The position numbers were made by a program, and so were the translations under genes. From assembly GCA_900555035.1 (NCBI GenBank), contig USJX01000025.1:1-36282 (forward strand): a stretch of 36,282 nucleotides of DNA, given 5' to 3'. The DNA is from an uncultured Prevotella sp. GTDB lineage: Bacteria > Bacteroidota > Bacteroidia > Bacteroidales > Bacteroidaceae. The notes below the pieces were generated by a model. That model made no database searches and had not been told where the DNA came from. It saw nothing but the letters and a program-made list of their open reading frames with translations. Positions 15,626 through 21,927 of the stretch are shown one piece after another (within the stretch, counting starts at the first letter, position 1; each line of letters starts with the position of its first letter).

Positions 15626-15652
15626 CTCTCTTTTAATATTTATTGTTTGTTT

Positions 15653-15720
15653 TTATTCCTTGAAATCAATCTTTATCTCTTGAAATCAATCTTTATTTCT
15701 TGAAATCAATCTTTATTCCT
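15653..15720. repeat. 20-nt tandem repeat, three full copies plus a partial
   Basis: On the plus strand TTTATtcCTTGAAATCAATC occurs at 15653, 15673 and 15693 with one or two changes per copy; a degenerate fourth starts at 15713 inside the 3' end of the DUF4230 gene. On the coding strand each copy begins GAATAAAG or GAGATAAAG, repeating the stop codon region. Confidence 0.88.
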
Positions 15721-16291
15721 CGAATTCAACCTTGACGTTGGCAAAGCCCATGGCTTTGAGCATTTCCCTGAACTGTTGTTTGGCATTTCTCTGTGCCGTC
15801 TGGATATTCACGGGAGTGATGCAACGTTTCTTCATCATGGTGTAGGCACGGTCGTACATCGCCTGGCGGTCAGCTCCGGTCCATTTTCCCTCTTCAAAGA
15901 AACTCTTGGTGCGGGCTTCGTCGATGAAGTTGTTGTCGAGCAGGCGGATTGGGGGCAGGGTGCAGGTGATGGAGTCTTTCTCTTCATCCACTTTCATCCA
16001 TCCTTCTTTCACGTCCTTCATGTCGATGCCCAGTCTGAGGGTGCCGTAGTAGATACGTACCAGCTGGTCATCGCCAAAGAAGCCGCGGCGCACGGTGTCA
16101 ACAAGTTCCTCGTCGCTGATGGCGAGAAATTCCCATTGTCCTATCGCTTCGATGCTCTCCACCTGGGTAGGGGAGAGGGTGGTCTTTTCCTCGGTAACCA
16201 CATCTACCGTATTGTCTTTATTGAGCCAATAGAGTGCTCCGCCTATCATTACGGCAAGGAGCACAATCAGGATAATTCCGTATTTCTTCAT
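15713..16291 (-). CDS. DUF4230 protein, membrane anchored
   Basis: A 192-residue protein with an N-terminal hydrophobic anchor (IILIVLLAVMIGGALYWL, residues 5-22) followed by a domain matching DUF4230 (LSPTQVESIEAIGQWEFLAIS ... VRIYYGTLRLGIDMKDV). The domain probably sits outside the cytoplasmic membrane. The function of DUF4230 is not established. It is 12 nt downstream of a second DUF4230-like gene, with GGAGG close to its ATG, so the two are co-translated tandem paralogues of different membrane attachment (this one a transmembrane anchor, the other a lipoprotein). Confidence 0.8.
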   Translation of the reverse strand: MKKYGIILIVLLAVMIGGALYWLNKDNTVDVVTEEKTTLSPTQVESIEAIGQWEFLAISDEELVDTVRRGFFGDDQLVRIYYGTLRLGIDMKDVKEGWMKVDEEKDSITCTLPPIRLLDNNFIDEARTKSFFEEGKWTGADRQAMYDRAYTMMKKRCITPVNIQTAQRNAKQQFREMLKAMGFANVKVEFEE

Positions 16292-16303
16292 GTTGGGGTC
16301 CTC

Positions 16304-17017
16304 CTATTTTGATGCCTGATTAGGGGCGTTTTTCTTTTCTATGGTTGTCTTGTCGCTCAATCCGTTGGAGATGAATCCCTTCAGATCCTGCAGACTGAAC
16401 TTCTTGCGGAAGCTGATGGTGATGTTCTCTTCCTTGAAGCCCATGTCCTTGAGCATCGGGATGAGCGTATTGGCAGCGCTGAGCTGCGCCTGCTCCATCA
16501 GGTCGATGTTCGGAATATCGTTGATGATGCTCAGTCTGCCCTGCTGCTCCAATTGGGCGAGTTCGGCATCTGTGAAGTTGCTTCGGGTGAGCGAAACGTA
16601 TTGCTTCACAGCCTTGTGGTCTATCTTGCTGCTGGTGAGCACCAGTTTTGGATCTGGCAGAATGATTTCTATCTTATCGCCCTTGCGGGATACATTCTTC
16701 TGCGAGAATCCTTCGAAATCCACATACGCCTTGATGGTGGCATCCATCGGGATGGCTACCTTGCGGTTGGCACCTGGGATATGGATATTGAAATCCTTTT
16801 TGAGGAAAGACCCCTTCAGGTTCAACTGGTCATCATGGGTGATGATTTTGTGCACATGCGCTTCGGCAGTGTAAAGGCGACTGCACTTCTGTATCTGCAT
16901 CACCATCACGGGAATCGTGTCGATGACGTTTACCTTTTCTTCCGTAGGCTGCTTCTTGGAGCAGGCTGAAAAGGAGATAATCATTACAGATAATATGATA
17001 AATAATAGCTTCTTCAT
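16304..17017 (-). CDS. DUF4230-like lipoprotein
   Basis: A 237-residue exported lipoprotein: MKKLLFIILSVMIISFSAC has a lipobox (FSAC, Cys19). The following domain (TIPVMVMQIQKCSRLYTAEAHVHKIITHDD ... VDFEGFSQKNVSRKGDKIEIILPDPKLVLTSSKID) resembles DUF4230 and the general plan of the protein encoded just downstream. The open frame starts 36 nt earlier, but ATG 17017 gives a proper signal peptide and lies 23 nt after a -7 box, so it is chosen. The role is unknown; context with a DUF4230 paralogue and an amino-acid symporter gives no firm hint. Confidence 0.78.
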   Translation of the reverse strand: MKKLLFIILSVMIISFSACSKKQPTEEKVNVIDTIPVMVMQIQKCSRLYTAEAHVHKIITHDDQLNLKGSFLKKDFNIHIPGANRKVAIPMDATIKAYVDFEGFSQKNVSRKGDKIEIILPDPKLVLTSSKIDHKAVKQYVSLTRSNFTDAELAQLEQQGRLSIINDIPNIDLMEQAQLSAANTLIPMLKDMGFKEENITISFRKKFSLQDLKGFISNGLSDKTTIEKKNAPNQASK

Positions 17018-17039
17018 ACAAAATGTTTTAAATTCGTTG

Positions 17040-17071
17040 CAAAGGTACGACAATTTGTTTGAAAAACCAAA
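17040..17071 (-). promoter_or_regulatory. Promoter of the DUF4230/symporter unit
   Basis: On the minus strand: TTTG (17071-17068), 20 nt, TACCTTTG (17047-17040). It fits the Bacteroidota consensus and supports the ATG at 17017. Confidence 0.72.
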
Positions 17072-17086
17072 GAAATGATAAAAAAT

Positions 17087-17126
17087 AAAAGCTCTTGAAG
17101 CTAAAAAACTAACTTCAAGAGCTTTT
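17087..17126 (-). terminator. Intrinsic terminator of the ribH unit
   Basis: AAAAGCTCTTGAAG (17087-17100) and CTTCAAGAGCTTTT (17113-17126) form a perfect 14-bp stem with a 12-nt loop; on the minus strand it is followed by TTTTATTTTT. Confidence 0.88.
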
Positions 17127-17130
17127 GTGG

Positions 17131-17171
17131 TCTCTTTTTATTTCAAGATTTTCTCTTTTTTATTTCAAGAG
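17131..17171. repeat. Tandem copy of the ORF tail
   Basis: TCTCTTTTTATTTCAAGATT (17131-17150) and a close copy ending at 17171 are adjacent. The second copy contains the stop codon and last codons of the minus-strand gene 17160-17540. Confidence 0.75.
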
Positions 17172-17540
17172 TTTCTTGTAATCTTTGTCAAATCCCTGTG
17201 GATGGCGACCGATGAAGAGGATGTTCAGAAGGCAGTTGGCAGCCATCTCCACATCGTTGAGGTCAGCTCCCTTACCCTTCTTGATTTCCTTGCCGAGGCA
17301 TACATCCCAGGTACTCTGGAAGCAACTGTCGTTGGCTCCCACAAACATATCGCTGGAGTTAGGATCTTCCATCAGTTCGAAGCGGATTACTTTCTTGGAA
17401 CTGATAGGCTGGATGTCGCAAAGCATGTGGAATGCCTTTTCGAACACATCGCGATGCACCTGAGCATTAGGAAACATCTCGATGACCGTTGGGAATATCT
17501 CTTCAAACTCGAATGACTGCAATAACTGATAGAGCTTCAT
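17160..17540 (-). CDS. Conserved small protein of unknown function
   Basis: A soluble, acidic protein of 126 residues that I do not recognise. It has no signal peptide or membrane segment and looks helical (LYQLLQSFEFEEIFPTVIEMFPNAQVHRDVFEKAFHMLCDIQ), with a central strand-like stretch (KKVIRFELMED) and a C-terminal helix (DLNDVEMAANCLLNILFIGRHPQGF). Codon use and base composition match its neighbours. It is 45 nt downstream of lumazine synthase on the same strand and ends at a strong terminator, so it is probably the last gene of the TPR-ribH unit. Co-transcription does not by itself imply a role in riboflavin synthesis. Confidence 0.7.
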   Translation of the reverse strand: MKLYQLLQSFEFEEIFPTVIEMFPNAQVHRDVFEKAFHMLCDIQPISSKKVIRFELMEDPNSSDMFVGANDSCFQSTWDVCLGKEIKKGKGADLNDVEMAANCLLNILFIGRHPQGFDKDYKKLLK

Positions 17541-17585
17541 ATATTATACCTTTATATATATATAATACAATTTACTTTCTCAATA

Positions 17586-18062
17586 CTAGAACTTCGCCAT
17601 CTTGATAGCGTCAATAGCGCATTCGTCACCCTTGTTGCCCAACTTGCCACCGCTGCGGTCCTTAGCCTGCTGCAGGTCGTTGGTGGTGAGGAGACCATAG
17701 ATAACCGGAATCTCCTGTGTAGCGTTGAGTCGAGCGATGCCATAGGTAACACCCTCGCAGATGTAATCGAAGTGAGGAGTCTCACCGCGGATTACGCTAC
17801 CCAGGATGATGACAGCATCGTATCCGCCATTGAGAACCATCTGGTGAGCGCCGTAAATGAGCTCGAAGCTTCCAGGAACGGTCTTCACATGGATATTCTC
17901 AGGCAGTGCGCCATGCTTTTCGAGGGTCTTAACGGCTCCATCGAGCAAAGCACCGGTGATTTCTGGGTTCCATTCAGCCACTACAATGCCGAAGCACATG
18001 TTGCTGGCATCAGGTACCTTTGCAAAATCGTAGTCAGACAAATTATGAAGTGCTGTAGCCAT
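17586..18062 (-). CDS. ribH: 6,7-dimethyl-8-ribityllumazine synthase
   Basis: The enzyme condenses 5-amino-6-ribitylamino-uracil with 3,4-dihydroxy-2-butanone 4-phosphate, the penultimate step of riboflavin synthesis. All key regions are present: the substrate-binding FGIVVAEWNPEIT (24-36), TVPGSFELIYGA (61-72), ILGSVIRGETPHFDYI with R92 and the catalytic H97, and GNKGDECAIDAI near the C terminus (family GNKG.EAA). Length (158) is normal. No FMN riboswitch is seen upstream: the gene follows the TPR gene by 53 nt and seems to share its promoter. The position next to a TPR membrane protein, divergent from recF, is an arrangement I associate with Bacteroidales in general. Confidence 0.95.
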   Translation of the reverse strand: MATALHNLSDYDFAKVPDASNMCFGIVVAEWNPEITGALLDGAVKTLEKHGALPENIHVKTVPGSFELIYGAHQMVLNGGYDAVIILGSVIRGETPHFDYICEGVTYGIARLNATQEIPVIYGLLTTNDLQQAKDRSGGKLGNKGDECAIDAIKMAKF

Positions 18063-18115
18063 ATCTGTTTCTTCTTTTCTGTATTAAATATCTACTTTCT
18101 ACTTTCAGAAGAAGA

Positions 18116-18811
18116 TTAGTTAGAAGCACGCTCGATGTACTTGTCAATCTCGCCGCTCTGAACGAGCATAGAGTTTACATACTTCTTCTTGATGTCCTGA
18201 TAGAGGCTCAAAGCGTCAGCCTTCTTGCCATCGCTCTCCAGAATTTCACCAGCCTTGATGAGGAATGCAGGAGAAAGCGCATTGTTGGTATCGTCCTCAG
18301 CCTTGCTGTCGGCCATAGAAGCTGCCTTCTTGAAAGCGTCAACAGCCTGGTCGTTCTTCTTAAGGTGAGCATAAGCATCGCCGAGGGCTGCCTGAGCAGC
18401 AGGACTGATCATCTGGTCGCCCTTAGAAGAGAAAGCATCGAGGCTCTTCTCAGCCTCAGCCCACTTGCCGAGGTTTGCATAGCAGAGACCTGCATAGAGG
18501 TTAGCCAGGTTACCAGCCTTTGTGCTGCTGTACTCGCTAGCAATCTTAGCGAAACCTACATAGCCTGCGCCATCGCCATTGAGTGCCTGCTCGAACATCT
18601 CGTTCTGGAAGTAAGTCTGTCCCTTGCCGAGCAAAGTGCTTGCCTTGTCCTCACGAGGACCTGCAATCTGAGAGAAGTAACCGAACACACCTGCGATGAT
18701 AACGATCAGGGCTACCACTGCGATAATAATAGCCTTCTTATACTTCATGAAGAAGGCCTCACTCATGTTAAGGCTCTCGATTTCCTGAGCCTGTACGTTG
18801 TTGTTTGCCAT
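18116..18811 (-). CDS. Tetratricopeptide-repeat membrane protein
   Basis: A 231-residue protein with one transmembrane segment near the N terminus (AIIIAVVALIVIIAGVFGYF, about 27-46) preceded by a short basic stretch (KYKK), giving an Nin topology with a periplasmic TPR domain. TPR-like helical hairpins follow: LLGKGQTYFQNEMFEQAL, NLANLYAGLCYANLGKWAEAEKSL, PAAQAALGDAYAHLKKNDQAVDAFKKA and PAFLIKAGEILESDGKKADALSLYQDI. The layout resembles YfgM-type proteins, which work with the periplasmic chaperone network at the Sec translocon, but homology to YfgM is inferred from architecture only. It is first in the unit with ribH. Confidence 0.82.
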   Translation of the reverse strand: MANNNVQAQEIESLNMSEAFFMKYKKAIIIAVVALIVIIAGVFGYFSQIAGPREDKASTLLGKGQTYFQNEMFEQALNGDGAGYVGFAKIASEYSSTKAGNLANLYAGLCYANLGKWAEAEKSLDAFSSKGDQMISPAAQAALGDAYAHLKKNDQAVDAFKKAASMADSKAEDDTNNALSPAFLIKAGEILESDGKKADALSLYQDIKKKYVNSMLVQSGEIDKYIERASN

Positions 18812-18853
18812 TTTTTATTTTTTATTTTTTTATTATTTCTACAGTTTAGGATG

Positions 18854-18861
18854 CAAAAATA
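18854..18861 (-). promoter_or_regulatory. -7 element for the TPR-ribH unit
   Basis: TATTTTTG on the minus strand, 43 nt upstream of the ATG at 18811. The -33 half is not clear. Confidence 0.45.
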
Positions 18862-18924
18862 CGCAATTTTATTCAATTATTGAAATTTCTAGCCCACTTT
18901 TTTCGTTTTTTGCGCTTTTTCTAC

Positions 18925-18932
18925 TAACTTTG
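18925..18932 (+). promoter_or_regulatory. -7 element for recF
   Basis: TAACTTTG, 25 nt before the recF ATG and inside the longer open frame, which supports the start at 18957. Confidence 0.55.
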
Positions 18933-18956
18933 CAGGCAATAATCAGTAAAGAGTGT

Positions 18957-20060
18957 ATGATTTTAAAGAATATTTCCATTATTAACTATAAAAACATCAA
19001 GGGCGCCAACCTAGAGTTGTCACCAAAAATTAACTGTCTTATCGGCCATAACGGCATGGGTAAGACCAACTTTCTCGATGCCATCTACTACCTCTCGTTT
19101 TGCAGGAGTTCCAGCAATCCGATAGACTCGCAGATCATCACTCACGATGAGGCTTTCTTCATGCTTGAGGGTAATTACGAGAGTGATAATGGGGATGTGG
19201 AAAACATCTACTGTGGCATGAAGCGGGGTACCAAGAAGCACTTCAAGCGCAACAAGAAGGAGTACAAGCGCCTGTCGCAGCACATTGGTCTGATTCCGCT
19301 CATCTTCGTATCGCCTTCGGATGTTTCGCTCATCGAGGGGGGAAGCGAGGAGCGGAGAAAGTTGATGGATGTGGTTATCTCGCAGTATGATCATACTTAT
19401 ATAGAGTATCTGTCTAACTACAACAAGGCGTTGCAGCAGCGCAATGCTTTGCTGAAGATGGAGACGGAGCCGGATGCTACGCTGATGGAGCTCTGGGAGC
19501 AGCAGATGGCGATAAACGGTGAGCAGCTCTTTGTGCGCCGCCAGGCTTTCGTCAATGAACTGGTGCCTCTGTTCCAGCAGATTTACCAGCATATTTCGGG
19601 CGACAAGGAGCAGGTGGGGTTGCATTATATCTCGCATTGCCAGAGGGGTCCGTTGCTGGAGGTGATTCAGCGGGATAGGTTCAAGGATAGGGCTGTGGGC
19701 TATTCGCTGCATGGTGTACATCGTGACGACCTGGAGTTTACCATTGGGGATTACCAGATGAAGCGTGAGGGAAGTCAGGGCCAGAACAAGAGTTTTGTCA
19801 TAGCCCTGAAGCTGGCGCAGTTTAGTTTCCTGAAGCGAACCTGTTCAAACACCACGCCGCTTCTCTTGCTGGATGATATCTTTGATAAGCTTGATGCCCA
19901 GCGTGTTGAGGCCATCGTGCAGTTGGTGTCGGGCGACAGTTTCGGTCAGATTTTCATCACCGATACCAATCGTGATCATCTGGATCAGATTCTTCATCGC
20001 CTGAATGGAGATTTCAGGATTTTCGCCGTAGAAAATGGAGAAATGACGGTTAGAAGTTGA
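18957..20060 (+). CDS. recF: DNA replication and repair protein RecF
   Basis: RecF is an SMC-like ABC ATPase that binds gapped DNA and, with RecO and RecR, loads RecA for recombinational repair. The 367-residue protein has Walker A GHNGMGKT (30-37), the ABC signature region GSQGQNKSFVIALKLAQF and Walker B LLLLDDIFDKLD near the C terminus, with the typical start MILKNISIINYKNIKGANLELSPKINCLIG. The open frame runs 159 nt further upstream, but that extension encodes a phenylalanine-rich sequence unlike RecF and contains the -7 box, so ATG 18957 is used. It is followed by a DUF721/DciA-like gene, a neighbourhood in line with a replication and repair role; a long hairpin lies between them. Confidence 0.95.
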   Translation: MILKNISIINYKNIKGANLELSPKINCLIGHNGMGKTNFLDAIYYLSFCRSSSNPIDSQIITHDEAFFMLEGNYESDNGDVENIYCGMKRGTKKHFKRNKKEYKRLSQHIGLIPLIFVSPSDVSLIEGGSEERRKLMDVVISQYDHTYIEYLSNYNKALQQRNALLKMETEPDATLMELWEQQMAINGEQLFVRRQAFVNELVPLFQQIYQHISGDKEQVGLHYISHCQRGPLLEVIQRDRFKDRAVGYSLHGVHRDDLEFTIGDYQMKREGSQGQNKSFVIALKLAQFSFLKRTCSNTTPLLLLDDIFDKLDAQRVEAIVQLVSGDSFGQIFITDTNRDHLDQILHRLNGDFRIFAVENGEMTVRS

Positions 20061-20062
20061 TT

Positions 20063-20117
20063 TTTCGTAGGTAAACTCCTCACGCTCTGAAAGGGCAAAT
20101 GGAGTTTACTTGCGAAA
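20063..20117 (+). other. Long hairpin between recF and the DUF721 gene
   Basis: TTTCG-TAG-GTAAACTCC (20063-20079) pairs with GGAGTTTAC-TTG-CGAAA (20101-20117): 17 pairs in a row, two of them G-U. Inside the 21-nt loop GCTCT (20084-20088) can pair with AGGGC (20092-20096). No T-run follows, so it is not an ordinary terminator. Confidence 0.75.
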
Positions 20118-20153
20118 CTTGAATTAGGAGTTAATAACTTAATAGATTTTATT

Positions 20154-20444
20154 GTGTTTAGAAAGAAAGTTCGTTCGATAGGTGAGTTGCTGCCAGAGTT
20201 TTTGAGAATGGAGGGGCTGGAAACCCCTTTGCTGCAAAAACGACTGATAGACAGTTGGGACACGGTAGTGGGTGCTCCCATAGCAACTTATTGTGGGGAA
20301 AAGTTCATCAAGAACCAAATCCTGTATGTGAAGTTGCAGAATCCTGCACTTCGTGCGGATTTAGCGATGAACCGTTCCATCCTGGTTCGCAGACTCAACG
20401 AGCAGGTGGGAGCACATGTTATTGCTGATATCAGATTTTATTGA
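20154..20444 (+). CDS. DUF721 / DciA-like protein
   Basis: A 96-residue protein of the DUF721 family, related to DciA, the helicase-loading factor of bacteria that lack DnaC or DnaI. The fold core is recognisable: SIGELLPEFLRMEGLETPLLQKRLIDSWDTVVG (KH-like start), ILYVKLQNPALRADLAMNRSILVRRLNEQVG, VIADIRFY. It starts at a GTG (20154), since no ATG precedes this conserved region. Lying downstream of recF is consistent with a role in replication; a function as replicative helicase loader in this organism is inferred from the family. Its last 7 nt overlap the 3' end of the convergent DUF4738 gene. Confidence 0.8.
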   Translation: MFRKKVRSIGELLPEFLRMEGLETPLLQKRLIDSWDTVVGAPIATYCGEKFIKNQILYVKLQNPALRADLAMNRSILVRRLNEQVGAHVIADIRFY

Positions 20445-21007
20445 TAATCATCCTCATCATTGCTTGATTCCATATCAAGGGTCTGGTCCTTGGTGATGGC
20501 TACTGCTCCCAAGTTGGTGATTTTCAGAACCAATGGGATGTACTCGTCGCTGCTAACATCGGGTGAACCCACACTTGCAGCAAAGCAGAGGTTGTTGCCT
20601 TCTGCCTTGACATATACGATGCCCAGCAGGGCGCCAGATTCCTTGGTATGTCTGTCGAGATAATTCTCGAAGGCACTCTTGGTAAAGCTTCGGTTGAAGA
20701 ACTCCGTGCCATCTTGGCGAAGGATGCGGACTGTGATTTTATTGTCGTAATACTTGGTAGTTTCATCAAGCTTAACGATAGGCAATTCGCTATCTGATTC
20801 ACTCTTTACGATTACCTTGTAGGTAGAGCCAAGCCATTCTATGTCTCTGGCCTGTTCATAGTCGCTCATTTTCTGAGTCGGTTTGTTGGTTACCTTGGCT
20901 GCTGGCTTTGGGGCAATGATGATATTGCTCTGTTTCTTCTCTTCGGCACAAGATGCCATGAGTCCTGCTGCCAAGACCGTGAATAATATGTAATTGATTC
21001 GCTTCAT
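20438..21007 (-). CDS. DUF4738 lipoprotein
   Basis: A 189-residue exported lipoprotein: signal peptide MKRINYILFTVLAAGLMASC with lipobox ending at Cys20. The mature part begins with a flexible basic linker (KPAAKVTNKPTQK) followed by a compact domain (WLGSTYKVIVKSESDSELPIVKLDETTKYYDNKITVRILRQDG...) that resembles DUF4738, known only from Bacteroidales and of unknown function. It ends in an acidic tail (DMESSNDEDDYQ). A -7 box lies 23 nt upstream. The 3' end overlaps the convergent DUF721 gene by 7 nt and there is no terminator between them. Confidence 0.75.
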   Translation of the reverse strand: MKRINYILFTVLAAGLMASCAEEKKQSNIIIAPKPAAKVTNKPTQKMSDYEQARDIEWLGSTYKVIVKSESDSELPIVKLDETTKYYDNKITVRILRQDGTEFFNRSFTKSAFENYLDRHTKESGALLGIVYVKAEGNNLCFAASVGSPDVSSDEYIPLVLKITNLGAVAITKDQTLDMESSNDEDDYQ

Positions 21008-21029
21008 CGTTATTGTTGTTTTGATGCTA

Positions 21030-21037
21030 CAAAATTA
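21030..21037 (-). promoter_or_regulatory. -7 element of the DUF4738 gene
   Basis: TAATTTTG on the minus strand, 23 nt upstream of the ATG at 21007. Confidence 0.5.
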
Positions 21038-21093
21038 GTAAAAAAAAACGAGAATGGGGCTAGATGCTCGTTAAAAAACAAAAAAACGCCCGA

Positions 21094-21129
21094 TAAAAAA
21101 AGGCATCGACTTTCACAAGCCGATGCCTT
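21094..21129 (-). terminator. Strong intrinsic terminator
   Basis: AAGGCATCG-a-CTT, loop TCAC, AAG-c-CGATGCCTT (21100-21129). On the minus strand it is followed by a run of seven T. It ends transcription arriving from 21130 upward. Confidence 0.9.
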
Positions 21130-21310
21130 CGAATACCTAAATACTAACTAATAAATTTCCTATTGAATCTTACACGATATAATAAAAGTTCAGTTTATGA
21201 ATTCTAATCAATATCTTAGACCTCTGATGCCCCGAAAGGTTTAAGCAGAGATGCTAAATATATGAAGTATTTTGTTTTATTAACGATTTCTGATGCAAGT
21301 TATTGTATTT
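21094..21310 (-). ncRNA. Candidate small RNA of unknown class
   Basis: About 215 nt without an ORF lie between two terminator-like hairpins, and the distal one is very strong. On the minus strand ATATTTAG/CTAAGATAT (one bulged G) and CTCTG/CAGAG stack into an extended imperfect hairpin across 21208-21258, capped by CC-TTTC-GG. A degenerate -7 box (TAACTTGC) lies near 21300. The layout fits an independent short transcript, but I cannot assign an RNA family; a trailing 3' UTR of the gene at 21381 is the alternative. Confidence 0.3.
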
Positions 21311-21320
21311 TTCTCTAAAT

Positions 21321-21362
21321 AAAATGCTTTTTTTCTTCTTCTTTTGAGAAAAATGGCATTTT
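21321..21362 (-). terminator. Possible terminator after the 5-formyl-THF cyclo-ligase gene
   Basis: AAAATGC (21321-21327) and GCATTTT (21356-21362) form the base of an A/T-rich hairpin with further T/A pairing inside; TTTTATTT follows on the minus strand. Moderate strength only. Confidence 0.5.
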
Positions 21363-21380
21363 GAGGAGAAAACAGAGGGC

Positions 21381-21920
21381 TTAGCCTATGATTGCATCCA
21401 TTTTGATATCCGTTTCTTCCGTAGGTATCTCATCTACCAACTGGAAAGGAAAGCTGATACCTATTTTATATACCTGCGGAATTTTCTGGAGAAATCGGTC
21501 GTAATATCCCTTGCCTCTGCCCAGCCTGTTGCCTTGCTGGTCGAATGCCATGCCGGGGATGATGGCGAGATGTATCTCCTGATATTTCTCTTCGGGGAAT
21601 AAGCTGCCGATGGGTTCCATGATATGGAAGGCACCTTCCTTGAGGTCGTGCTTTCCCGTATATTCCCGAATCACCATGTTCTCTCCATCTATTACTTCCG
21701 GCAGAAGGACCTTTTTGCCCAGTGCCAGAAGATAATCTATATACTGGTGGGTATTCACCTCATCGGGCAGGGAATAGTACATCAGTATCGTTTTTGCCTT
21801 TTGAAGATGTTCGTTCTCGTTGAGTCGGGATAAAACAGAAAGCGACAGTTCCTCAAGTTGACTTGAGGAATACTGTCGCTTTTCGTTTCTTATGAATTGT
21901 CTTAATTCTTTTTTATTCAT
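21381..21920 (-). CDS. 5-formyltetrahydrofolate cyclo-ligase
   Basis: The enzyme (methenyl-THF synthetase, EC 6.3.3.2) converts 5-formyl-THF to 5,10-methenyl-THF with ATP, returning stored folate to one-carbon metabolism. The 179-residue protein is of normal length. It has the N-terminal KKELRQFIRNEKRQYSSSQ (K/R-x-x-x-R start typical of the family), ILMYYSLPDEVNTHQYI, LPEVIDGENMVIREY and the nucleotide/folate-binding signature GMAFDQQGNRLGRGKGYYDRFL. It starts 7 nt after the stop of the S41 protease gene and is the last gene of that series. Confidence 0.93.
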   Translation of the reverse strand: MNKKELRQFIRNEKRQYSSSQLEELSLSVLSRLNENEHLQKAKTILMYYSLPDEVNTHQYIDYLLALGKKVLLPEVIDGENMVIREYTGKHDLKEGAFHIMEPIGSLFPEEKYQEIHLAIIPGMAFDQQGNRLGRGKGYYDRFLQKIPQVYKIGISFPFQLVDEIPTEETDIKMDAIIG

Positions 21921-21927
21921 GATGCCA

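Noticed and set aside
15653..15720. Iterons of a plasmid or replication origin
   Set aside because: The repeats extend the end of a coding gene and there is no replication initiator gene nearby; they match the general tail-duplication pattern.
18063..18115. FMN riboswitch ahead of ribH
   Set aside because: The 53-nt spacer after the TPR gene is too short and lacks the conserved RFN segments.
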